This document shows positions 7,271 through 12,492 of a stretch of 12,492 nucleotides of DNA, piece by piece; positions within the stretch are counted from its first letter, which is position 1, and each line of letters starts with the position of its first letter. A program made the translations under genes and the position numbers. Where the stretch lies: assembly GCA_965657195.1 (NCBI GenBank), contig CBFHNK010000048.1:1-12492 (forward strand). Direction: 5' to 3'. Source of the DNA: TMED14 sp965657195. GTDB lineage: Bacteria; Bacteroidota; Bacteroidia; Flavobacteriales; Schleiferiaceae. The notes beneath the pieces were generated by a model. It did no database searches. It saw nothing but the letters and a program-made list of their open reading frames with translations, and was not told where the DNA came from.

Positions 7271-7275
7271 TGTTT

Positions 7276-7336
7276 CCGAAAGGGGGTGCCTTACTTGGAT
7301 GCAAGCCCCCAGCAGCTGCGCTGCCCTCGGTTTTTT
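7276..7336 (+). terminator. Branched hairpin structure ending in a T-tract (terminator or small RNA 3' end)
   Basis: Two stems lie in tandem. The first is GGGGG-TGC at 7282-7289 pairing with GCA and CCCCC at 7301-7310 (two-base bulge). The second is GCAGC-TGC-GCTGC at 7312-7324. CCGA (7276-7279) can pair with TCGG (7327-7330) to close both. TTTTTT follows at 7331-7336. This fits a plus-strand transcription end for the 7058-7207 gene, or the 3' part of an unrecognised structured RNA. Confidence 0.5.
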
Positions 7337-7380
7337 CATTTATAACCGTCGCTCAAGCGAGCTTGGCTCGGCCTTAAATG

Positions 7381-7407
7381 AAAAAACCCAGGCCGAGGGC
7401 CTGGGTT
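7381..7407 (-). terminator. Rho-independent terminator of the tRNA gene
   Basis: Read on the minus strand, AACCCAGGCC-CTC-GGCCTGGGTT forms a 10-pair stem with a 3-base loop, running directly into a T-tract (complement of 7381-7386). It starts 12 bases after the tRNA 3' end. With the plus-strand T-tract at 7331-7336 it makes a convergent termination zone. Confidence 0.88.
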
Positions 7408-7418
7408 GGTGTTCCGTG

Positions 7419-7492
7419 TAGCGAGAGGGGGAATTGAACCCCCGACCTCAGGGTTATGAATCCTGCGCTCTAACCATCTGAGCTACCTCGCC
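7419..7492 (-). tRNA. tRNA-Met (anticodon CAT), probably elongator
   Basis: A 74-nucleotide cloverleaf read from 7492. Acceptor GGCGAGG pairs with TCTCGCT (G1-T72 and G7-T66 wobbles). The D arm is GCTC/GAGC, and the anticodon arm CAGGA-TTCATAA-CCCTG has CAT at 7458-7456. The T arm GGGGG-TTCAATT-CCCCC is perfect, and the discriminator is A73. CCA is not encoded (ACAC follows). The initiator-type unpaired C1-A72 is absent, which argues for the elongator; a lysidine-modified tRNA-Ile(CAT) is less likely but not excluded. The anticodon stem has an A31-C39 mismatch at its loop end. The gene has its own promoter and terminator. Confidence 0.95.
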
Positions 7493-7503
7493 GTATTGGG
7501 CGG

Positions 7504-7535
7504 CAAAAGTAGGGTAGAAGTAAGGATTCCGCAAA
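7504..7535 (-). promoter_or_regulatory. Bacteroidota-type promoter of the tRNA gene
   Basis: On the minus strand TTTG (7535-7532), a 20-base spacer, then TACTTTTG (7511-7504) matches the Bacteroidota vegetative consensus TTTG-N19/20-TAnnTTTG. The -7 box ends 11 bases before the mature tRNA 5' end, leaving a leader of a few bases. It starts within a few bases after the stop of the upstream minus-strand gene. Confidence 0.85.
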
Positions 7536-7540
7536 AGAGT

Positions 7541-8302
7541 CTACAGATAGTACGCGAAGGTGAATGCCGGAAGGGTTAACCGTTGCCAAACGCGGGTCAA
7601 ATTATTGTAGTCGTAGACGTGATTGCCCCCTAAACTTGGGTCCTGAGTATCTGCGTCGCCATCACCATTGGTATCGTAGCCTAAAAAGGTCGGTTCGTCC
7701 TCGGGGTAGCGTGCGTTCAGAAAGCCCACGTTGAAGTAGGACTTGCTGCGGCGACTGTAGATTCGAATGGCGGGAAGAACCGCGATAATGTCTTCAGAAG
7801 TGAAGTGCCACACTTCTGCGGTGAAGCCAAAACGCGAGCCAAACGCACGGTATCCGCTGGCGTTGTAGGCGATTCCGGAATTAATATCGAGTAGGTCTTC
7901 GCCTCCGAAGCTGAGGTATCCGACGCCGGCCGAAAGGTTTGACGAGGGGGTACCGAAGGTTCCGACCGCGAACGGAAGGGCAAAATGGCCGTTGCCCGTG
8001 ATCGGAACACCCGCTAAGGCACCAATTTTGGCGTGGAACTGGGGCGCGAGTTCGATGCCATAGGAAGCGGTTCCATAGACGCCGAGAAAGAGGGGAGTCC
8101 CGATGCCGGCTGAGAAGTGGTCGGTGATTCCGATTTGAAAGTCGACCAATGGGCCAACGACGTTGAGGTAGGCGCTGTCCTTGGGAATGCTGAAGCCACT
8201 GGGCGCAAAGGCATAGCGGCTCGCGTGGGCATCGCGATCATCTTGGGCGTTGGCCGTCGGCACGAGTAGAAACAAGGCGAGTAAGAGTGGGATAGTTTTC
8301 AT
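7541..8302 (-). CDS. Outer-membrane-type hypothetical protein with a calcium-loop motif
   Basis: A 253-residue exported protein with signal peptide MKTIPLLLALFLLVPTANA (residues 1-19), cleaved before Q20. The mature part is dominated by short Gly/aromatic alternating strands (NVVGPLVDFQIGITDHFSAGIG, LSAGVGYLSFGG, FGFTAEVWHF, SYFNVGFLNARY). It ends in FAFTYYL-like residues (LPAFTFAYYL), as expected for a small outer-membrane beta-barrel with a C-terminal aromatic strand. The opening SRYAFAPSGF...AYLN...GITDHFS is common in uncharacterised Bacteroidota envelope proteins. Residues 210-221 (DTNGDGDADTQD) have the DxNxDGxxDxxD spacing of a dockerin/TSP3-like calcium loop, probably in a surface loop. 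It ends in TAG and is followed on the same strand by the independently promoted tRNA gene. Specific function unknown. Confidence 0.75.
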   Translation of the reverse strand: MKTIPLLLALFLLVPTANAQDDRDAHASRYAFAPSGFSIPKDSAYLNVVGPLVDFQIGITDHFSAGIGTPLFLGVYGTASYGIELAPQFHAKIGALAGVPITGNGHFALPFAVGTFGTPSSNLSAGVGYLSFGGEDLLDINSGIAYNASGYRAFGSRFGFTAEVWHFTSEDIIAVLPAIRIYSRRSKSYFNVGFLNARYPEDEPTFLGYDTNGDGDADTQDPSLGGNHVYDYNNLTRVWQRLTLPAFTFAYYL

Positions 8303-8335
8303 GTACTAAAGGTCTGAGTTAGGCGCCGCGCAAAT

Positions 8336-8351
8336 ACTGATTTAAATCAGT
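8336..8351. promoter_or_regulatory. Perfect 16-base palindrome between divergent genes (possible operator)
   Basis: ACTGATTTAAATCAGT is a perfect palindrome located 34 bases upstream of the outer-membrane-protein start and about 24 bases upstream of the promoter-like TTG at 8375. On the minus strand it sits between a TTTA and a TATTTG sequence that could be -33 and -7 elements, an arrangement suiting repression. Regulator unknown. Confidence 0.45.
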
Positions 8352-8374
8352 TCTAAACACGGCATGAATTTTTC

Positions 8375-8403
8375 TTGCCCAATTGGTCCGAGAGGTTATA
8401 TTG
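8375..8403 (+). promoter_or_regulatory. Probable Bacteroidota-type promoter of the START/PAP2/fabG operon
   Basis: TTG (8375-8377), then 19 bases, then TATATTG (8397-8403) approximates TTTG-N19-TAnnTTTG with the -7 box one base short. The predicted transcript would start about 8408-8410, 15-20 bases before the preferred ATG at 8428. Confidence 0.55.
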
Positions 8404-8427
8404 CAGCTCCAACCCATGAATTCTGAC

Positions 8428-8814
8428 ATGTCTGATCGCGTTCCGCTAGTTATCGAGTTTCCAGTGCGTTGCTCTGCAGCGATGCTGTACTCTTTTTTAA
8501 GCACCCCGAGCGGATTGTCAGAGTGGTTCTGCGACGACGTGAATTCGCGCGGCGACACCTACCGCTTCTTTTGGGGCGAAACCGAAGAGGTGGCAACGGT
8601 GGTTCGCAAAAAGACGAACTACTTCATTCAATACAAGTGGGAGCATGACGACAGCGACAATCGCTTTTCGTTTGAATTCCGCATTGACGTAGATGATTTA
8701 ACGGGGGACGGACTGCTCACTGTGACCGACTACGTCGAACCCGACGAGGAATCTGAAATGAAGTCATTATGGCAGAGCCAAATTCACACCCTGCTGCGGA
8801 CCATCGGGTCCTAA
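8428..8814 (+). CDS. START-like (SRPBCC-fold) domain protein, Bacteroidota type
   Basis: A 128-residue protein of the small SRPBCC/START-like group widespread in Bacteroidota. Such proteins have a helix-grip fold with a ligand cavity; the ligand is unknown. The sequence follows the family throughout: VIEFPVRCS..MLYSFLSTPSGLSEWFCDDVNSRGDTYRFFW early, YKWEHDDSDNRFSFEFRIDVDDLT in the middle, LTVTDY and LWQSQIHTLL near the end. ATG 8428 gives MSDRVPLVIEF, the usual N-terminus; ATG 8416 (MNSD...) adds four residues and remains possible. The protein is acidic, with no signal peptide, so cytoplasmic. Its 3' end overlaps the PAP2 gene by 46 bases, suggesting co-transcription. AHSA1-type activity is not implied by sequence alone. 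Confidence 0.88.
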   Translation: MSDRVPLVIEFPVRCSAAMLYSFLSTPSGLSEWFCDDVNSRGDTYRFFWGETEEVATVVRKKTNYFIQYKWEHDDSDNRFSFEFRIDVDDLTGDGLLTVTDYVEPDEESEMKSLWQSQIHTLLRTIGS

Positions 8815-9401
8815 GCACACGGGCTGCGCTTGTTCTTTTTGCAGCAGCGTCGGTTGCGCTTGCATCGTGGACGTGGTCGATGGGCAGCCACGAATTCCAG
8901 CGGTCGCTTGATCAATTCCCTTGGTTTGAACTTATGCACGGGGTTACGGCCCTTGGTGATGGTGGCTTTGCCCTTGTCATTGTACTCTGGCTTGCCCTGC
9001 GCGGAAGCAATCGTTCCGAGTGGACCGTGTTTGTGGTGGGCTTCGCGGCAGCGGCCTTGATCCCTCAAATTGGCAAAAACTTCATTTGGCCCGACGCGAT
9101 GCGTCCCTACGCGGCCGTTCAGGGTGTGCGGTTGTCGCAGTTGCTCGATCCGGCGCTGTACAAATCGTTTCCGTCGGGCCACAGCTCAGTCGGAGCCTTT
9201 TTTGCGCTCTTTTTAGCCTACCGAAAGCCCTCGTGGCGTGGGCTGTACCTCGTGCTCGGAATCGCCGTCGGCTTTAGCCGTCTGGCGCTGCACTTTCACT
9301 GGACCGAAGACGTCATAGCAGGTTGGGCTGTGGGACTTTGTTCCGCGTGGCTCGCCGAACGTACCTTGGGCCCCAAACTAGACACACATGGGACTACTTG
9401 A
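8769..9401 (+). CDS. PAP2-family membrane phosphatase
   Basis: A 210-residue membrane phosphatase of the PAP2/phosphatidic-acid phosphatase type 2 superfamily, which removes phosphate from lipid phosphates or pyrophosphates at the membrane (for example undecaprenyl-PP or phosphatidylglycerol-P). Motif 1 is K103...R112-P113, here with eight residues between K and R instead of the textbook six. Motif 2 is SFPSGHSS with P135-S136-G137-H138, and motif 3 is SRLALHFHWTED with S170-R171, nucleophile H177 and D181. Five or so hydrophobic segments are visible. The only start is ATG 8769, inside the upstream gene; the frame downstream has no other suitable start before the first membrane segment. The stop overlaps fabG by 14 bases. 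The lipid substrate cannot be decided from sequence. Confidence 0.9.
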   Translation: MAEPNSHPAADHRVLSTRAALVLFAAASVALASWTWSMGSHEFQRSLDQFPWFELMHGVTALGDGGFALVIVLWLALRGSNRSEWTVFVVGFAAAALIPQIGKNFIWPDAMRPYAAVQGVRLSQLLDPALYKSFPSGHSSVGAFFALFLAYRKPSWRGLYLVLGIAVGFSRLALHFHWTEDVIAGWAVGLCSAWLAERTLGPKLDTHGTT

Positions 9402-10131
9402 CGGTAAAGTCGCCCTCATTACGGGCGCATCCAAAGGAATTGGCAAGGCCATCGCCGAGCGCTTTGCGCAAGAAGGCGCTAAAGTTGCCTTCACCTACCT
9501 CAGCAGCGTGGAGCGCGGCCAAGCGCTTGAAGCTGAACTCAGCCAGTACGGCGAGGCCGCTGGATTCCGCAGCGACGCCTCGAGCGGCGAGCAGGCTGAA
9601 AAGCTCATCGAAGACGTCGTGGCCCGTTTTGGCCACATTGACGTGGTGGTGAACAACGCTGGAATTACCCGCGACACCCTCCTTTTGCGCATGAGTGAAG
9701 AGGATTTTGACCAAGTGATCTCAACCAACCTCAAGTCGGTATTTAACACGACCAAGCACGTGCAGCGCTACTTCCTCAAGCAGCGCTCGGGCAGCATTAT
9801 CAACATTTCGAGCATTGTCGGAATCAAGGGCAATGCCGGCCAGTCGAACTACGCCGCTTCGAAGGCGGGCATTATCGGCTTCACAAAGTCGGTGGCCCTT
9901 GAGCTCGGTTCGCGCGGGGTTCGCTGCAACGCCATCGCTCCGGGCTTCATCGAAACCGAAATGACCGGCGTCCTCGACGAGAAGGTGGTCCAGTCGTGGC
10001 GCGACGCAATTCCGTTGAAGCGCGGCGGCCAGCCCGAAGACGTGGCCAACGCCTGCGTCTTTTTGGCCAGCGACCTATCGTCGTACATCAGCGGCCAAGT
10101 GCTTCAAGTTGACGGCGGTCTCTTGACCTGA
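9388..10131 (+). CDS. fabG: 3-oxoacyl-ACP reductase
   Basis: NADPH-dependent short-chain dehydrogenase reducing 3-oxoacyl-ACP to 3-hydroxyacyl-ACP in fatty-acid elongation; a cytoplasmic tetramer in characterised members. The 247-residue length is standard. Hallmarks: nucleotide-binding TGASKGIG (12-19), NNAG (89-92), N114 in STNLKSVFN, catalytic serine in INISSIVG (S142), Y155 and K159 in SNYAASKAG. The C-terminal ISGQVLQVDGGLLT is typical FabG. ATG 9388 overlaps the PAP2 stop by 14 bases, so the gene is read from the same operon. An intrinsic terminator follows 23 bases after the stop. Other SDR functions cannot be excluded by sequence alone, but the overall match favours FabG. Confidence 0.94.
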   Translation: MGLLDGKVALITGASKGIGKAIAERFAQEGAKVAFTYLSSVERGQALEAELSQYGEAAGFRSDASSGEQAEKLIEDVVARFGHIDVVVNNAGITRDTLLLRMSEEDFDQVISTNLKSVFNTTKHVQRYFLKQRSGSIINISSIVGIKGNAGQSNYAASKAGIIGFTKSVALELGSRGVRCNAIAPGFIETEMTGVLDEKVVQSWRDAIPLKRGGQPEDVANACVFLASDLSSYISGQVLQVDGGLLT

Positions 10132-10154
10132 TTTTCGTGAATAACTTCATTCGG

Positions 10155-10185
10155 AACCCGCCCCGCAGGCGGGTTTTTTCTTTTT
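10155..10185 (+). terminator. Rho-independent terminator after fabG
   Basis: AACCCGCC-CCGCA-GGCGGGTT forms a perfect 8-pair stem with a 5-base loop, followed by TTTTCTTTTT. It closes the START/PAP2/fabG operon. Confidence 0.92.
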
Positions 10186-10194
10186 GGGCCTCCG

Positions 10195-10202
10195 TATCTT
10201 CG
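10195..10202 (+). promoter_or_regulatory. Possible -7 element of the S46 peptidase gene
   Basis: TATCTTCG resembles TAnnTTTG with one mismatch and ends only five bases before the ATG at 10208, predicting a leaderless or near-leaderless mRNA. The expected -33 area falls in the T-tract of the fabG terminator and is a weak match. Confidence 0.38.
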
Positions 10203-10207
10203 GGTTT

Positions 10208-12259
10208 ATGAAGAATATGCTTTTGGCAGCGCTTTGGGTGTCTGCCCTCGGATCCACCTCGGTGTGGGCGCAAGGAATGTGGTTTCCGCACGAAGTCGCG
10301 GGACGCAAGGCCGACATGAAGGCCGTTGGGATGAAGATGAAGCCCACGGCGATCTACAGTCCTGAGGGCGGTGGCCTCAACGAATCGGTGGTGCACTTTG
10401 GCGGATTCTGTACCGGTGAAGTGATTTCATCAAAGGGCTTGGTGCTCACCAACCACCACTGTGGGTACGACGCCATTCAGTCTCACTCGAGCATTGAAGA
10501 CAACCTGCTCGAGCACGGCTTTTGGGCATCATCCTACGCGGAAGAGAAGCCCAACCCCGGGCTCTTTGTGGATTTTGTGATCCGTACTGAAGACGTCACG
10601 CTCGCTGTTCAGTCGCTCATCGCCAAGGGGCAAGAGCCCGGCGAGGCCATGAAGGCCGTTGCTGCGGCCCAGCCAAAACCCGATGCGTCGTTTATTCACA
10701 GCGTAAAGCCCATTTTTGCCGGAAACCGCTACGTGCTCTCGAGCGCCCGACGCTACCCAGACGTGCGCCTTGTGGGTGCGCCACCAAGCGCGGTGGGCAA
10801 GTACGGATCCGACACCGACAACTGGGTGTGGCCGCGCCATACGGGTGATTTTTCACTGTTTCGCGTCTATACTGCACCCGACGGAAGTCCGGCGGAATAC
10901 AGCTCAAGCAATGTTCCGATGAATGTCGCCAAGCCGTTGGCAATTAGCCTTCGCGGAGTCGAGGAGGGCGACTTTACGTTGATTTACGGATTCCCGGGGC
11001 GCACCGACAGCTACATGCCCGTCTCTGAGGTGCAGCAGCAGTTGAAGTTCATGCTTCCGACCCGTGTGGCAATGCGCCACGAAGTGCTTCGCACGTGGGA
11101 TTCCGCGATGCGCGTCGATCCAATGGTCAAAATTCAGTACGCGTCGAAGTACGCGAGTGTCGCCAATGGATGGAAGAAGTGGATCGGCCAGATCGAGGGG
11201 ATGGCTGAAGTTTCAGGCGTCGATACGCTTGCCGCGCGCGAGGCTCGCGTCGCTTCCTTTTCACCCGAAGGCCGCGCTGTGGTAGCCCGTTTTGGTGAGC
11301 AAAACGAGGCGTTGATGCAGTCCCGGTGGACGGCGCTGTACTACCAAGAGTTGATTCCGCGCTGGGAACTTGCAACATGGAGCCGACTGGCATCAGCCTA
11401 CGTGAAGGCCCTTGAGCAAGGTGGCAACCTTGACAAACCTAGAGCAGCCTTGCGCGAGCTCTACAAAGATTGGAACCCTGAGCTCGACCGACGTGCCGCC
11501 CAGCGGTTGATCGCCGCATGGAACGCCAATTCCGAAGTGGGGCATGCGGAGTCCGACCTAATGTCGTTCACGGACCCAAAAGTGGCCGGCTCGGTTCCGG
11601 CCTTACCCGCCGACGGCGCATCGTGGGAGGCCTTTGATGCCGCAGCCAAGTCGCACCCCGCCTTGGGGCTCAGCGCCAACCTGCGCGAGGAATACGCAGC
11701 CTTGATGGGTGAACTCTCTGCCGCAGAGACTGAGTACCAATCGGGAATGAAGGACTGGATGGCCGTGCAGCTTGCCTACGCGGCATCGACCAAAAAGCAG
11801 ATCGCCGCCGATGCGAATTCCACGCTCCGCGTGGCCTACGGTCGCGCTGGAGGCTTTTCGCCTGCCGACGGAATGCGCTACACGACCCACACGACCGCCG
11901 ACGGAGTGCTGGCCAAGTACCGCCCCGGCGACTACGAGTTCGACCTGCCAGAAGCCTACCGCGCGAAGCTCGAGGCCAAGGACTACGGACCCTATACGCT
12001 GAGTAATGGTGAGCTTCCTGTATGCTTTTTGGCCGCGAACCATACCTCGGGTGGAAACTCTGGAAGCCCCGCATTCAATGCCCGCGGCGAGCTGATCGGT
12101 CTCAATTTTGACCGTGTATGGGAGGGAACCATGAGCGACTTCTACTTCACGCCCCAGCGCTGCCGCAACATCATGGTGGACATTCGCTATGTGCTTTGGG
12201 TTGTCGACCGCTACGCGGGGGCAGACCGACTCATTCAGGAGATGAATATCGTCCGCTAA
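10208..12259 (+). CDS. S46 family dipeptidyl-peptidase, DPP11-like
   Basis: A 683-residue periplasmic serine exopeptidase that removes N-terminal dipeptides from oligopeptides; in asaccharolytic Bacteroidota such enzymes feed amino-acid catabolism. Residues 1-22 (MKNMLLAALWVSALGSTSVWA-Q) are a signal peptide. GMWFPHE follows, typical of S46. The catalytic triad of a chymotrypsin fold is visible: H84 in LTNHHCGYDAIQ, D214 in WVWPRHTGDFSLFRVY, and S618 in TSGGNSGSPAFN. Eighteen residues after the serine is R636, in NFDRVWEGTMSDF. From memory, P. gingivalis DPP11 has Arg673 at the same distance from Ser655 and DPP7 has Gly there, so Asp/Glu preference at P1 is inferred. ATG 10208 is chosen over an in-frame TTG at 10184 because it starts the signal peptide and lies beyond the terminator. 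Confidence 0.92.
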   Translation: MKNMLLAALWVSALGSTSVWAQGMWFPHEVAGRKADMKAVGMKMKPTAIYSPEGGGLNESVVHFGGFCTGEVISSKGLVLTNHHCGYDAIQSHSSIEDNLLEHGFWASSYAEEKPNPGLFVDFVIRTEDVTLAVQSLIAKGQEPGEAMKAVAAAQPKPDASFIHSVKPIFAGNRYVLSSARRYPDVRLVGAPPSAVGKYGSDTDNWVWPRHTGDFSLFRVYTAPDGSPAEYSSSNVPMNVAKPLAISLRGVEEGDFTLIYGFPGRTDSYMPVSEVQQQLKFMLPTRVAMRHEVLRTWDSAMRVDPMVKIQYASKYASVANGWKKWIGQIEGMAEVSGVDTLAAREARVASFSPEGRAVVARFGEQNEALMQSRWTALYYQELIPRWELATWSRLASAYVKALEQGGNLDKPRAALRELYKDWNPELDRRAAQRLIAAWNANSEVGHAESDLMSFTDPKVAGSVPALPADGASWEAFDAAAKSHPALGLSANLREEYAALMGELSAAETEYQSGMKDWMAVQLAYAASTKKQIAADANSTLRVAYGRAGGFSPADGMRYTTHTTADGVLAKYRPGDYEFDLPEAYRAKLEAKDYGPYTLSNGELPVCFLAANHTSGGNSGSPAFNARGELIGLNFDRVWEGTMSDFYFTPQRCRNIMVDIRYVLWVVDRYAGADRLIQEMNIVR

Positions 12260-12275
12260 ACCCGGCTTCGCGTCG

Positions 12276-12283
12276 TACTTTTG
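12276..12283 (+). promoter_or_regulatory. -7 element upstream of sucD
   Basis: TACTTTTG is a perfect TAnnTTTG match and identical to the -7 box of the tRNA promoter. It lies 33 bases before the sucD ATG. No clear TTTG is seen 19-20 bases upstream. Confidence 0.5.
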
Positions 12284-12316
12284 CCGCGCAATTAACCGCT
12301 AATCCTTGAATCCGTC

Positions 12317-12492
12317 ATGAGCGTTCTGGTCAACAAGTCATCGAAAATTATCGTCCAAGGTTTCACCGGTAAAGAGGGAAGCTTCCACGCCGAGCAAATG
12401 ATCGCCTACGGTACGAACGTGGTGGGCGGAATCACGCCAGGCAAAGGTGGCCAGTCGCACCTCGATCGCCCCGTGTTCAACACTGTGAGCGA
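12317..12492 (+). CDS. sucD: Succinate-CoA ligase alpha subunit, N-terminal part (cut by window edge)
   Basis: The alpha subunit of succinyl-CoA synthetase (TCA cycle; succinyl-CoA plus ADP or GDP plus Pi to succinate, CoA and NTP) binds CoA and carries the phosphohistidine. Only the first 58 codons are present. MSVLVNKSSKIIVQGFTGKEGSFHAEQMIAYGT.. contains the Rossmann CoA-binding motif QGFTGKEGSFHAEQ, followed by VVGGITPGKGGQSHLDRPVFNTV, characteristic of SucD. The phosphohistidine region lies beyond the window. It starts 57 bases after the S46 peptidase stop, with its own promoter-like element and no clear terminator between them. The ATG at 12317 is the family N-terminus. Confidence 0.96.
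   Translation, partial: MSVLVNKSSKIIVQGFTGKEGSFHAEQMIAYGTNVVGGITPGKGGQSHLDRPVFNTVS

Noticed and set aside
7276..7336. SRP RNA (4.5S) or tmRNA gene
   Set aside because: The conserved SRP domain IV loop (GGAA..AGCAGCC type) and tmRNA tRNA-like ends are not present.
11603..12043. Minus-strand ORF opposite the S46 peptidase
   Set aside because: Shadow of a well-conserved plus-strand gene; no start context, no motif.
1..12492. Mobile element, phage, CRISPR array or defence system
   Set aside because: No transposase or integrase motifs, no regularly spaced repeats, no terminal inverted repeats with duplications, and gene content is housekeeping throughout.

Overview
The window looks like a chromosomal stretch of a Bacteroidota bacterium, most likely a GC-rich Flavobacteriales-type lineage. 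The evidence is the close match of GlyA to the Bacteroidota form, a Bacteroidota-type START-like protein, an S46 (DPP7/DPP11-type) dipeptidyl-peptidase, scarce Shine-Dalgarno sites, and promoter-like elements of the TTTG / TAnnTTTG type. The clearest such promoter lies in front of a tRNA gene. By eye the GC content is in the mid-fifties percent and even along the window. I see no transposase, integrase, phage gene, CRISPR array or defence gene, so this is core genome rather than an island.

Layout. Positions 1-503 (minus) hold the N-terminal half of fumarylacetoacetase (tyrosine catabolism). It diverges from glyA (533-1810), which is followed closely by a secreted DUF4197 protein (1836-2585). 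That gene meets a minus-strand JmjC/cupin-8 oxygenase (2582-3448) with overlapping stop codons. Next come a divergent secreted CsgG/LpoB-like protein with a probable beta-barrel C-terminus (3576-4781) and a strong terminator. An rRNA pseudouridine synthase of RluF type (4865-5674) is translationally coupled to a polytopic ArnT/PMT-like glycosyltransferase (5671-6978), followed by a tiny lysine-rich ORF (7058-7207). A 211-base non-coding stretch (7208-7418) is full of hairpins. It separates these genes from a minus-strand tRNA-Met(CAT) and a minus-strand outer-membrane-type protein (7541-8302).

The right-hand third holds an overlapping three-gene operon: START-like protein (8428-8814), PAP2 phosphatase (8769-9401) and fabG (9388-10131). 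It appears to have its own promoter and terminator. A 683-residue S46 peptidase with the arginine expected of the Asp/Glu-specific DPP11 type follows (10208-12259), then the first 58 codons of sucD (12317 to the window end).

Functionally this is central metabolism (glycine/one-carbon, tyrosine breakdown, fatty-acid elongation, TCA cycle), ribosome modification, and cell-envelope or periplasmic proteins. I did not find a convincing new multi-gene system. The items most worth a second look are the structured non-coding stretch beside the tRNA with the small basic ORF, two near-perfect palindromes in divergent intergenic regions, the CsgG-like/barrel architecture, and the tight terminator-promoter packing with near-leaderless starts.
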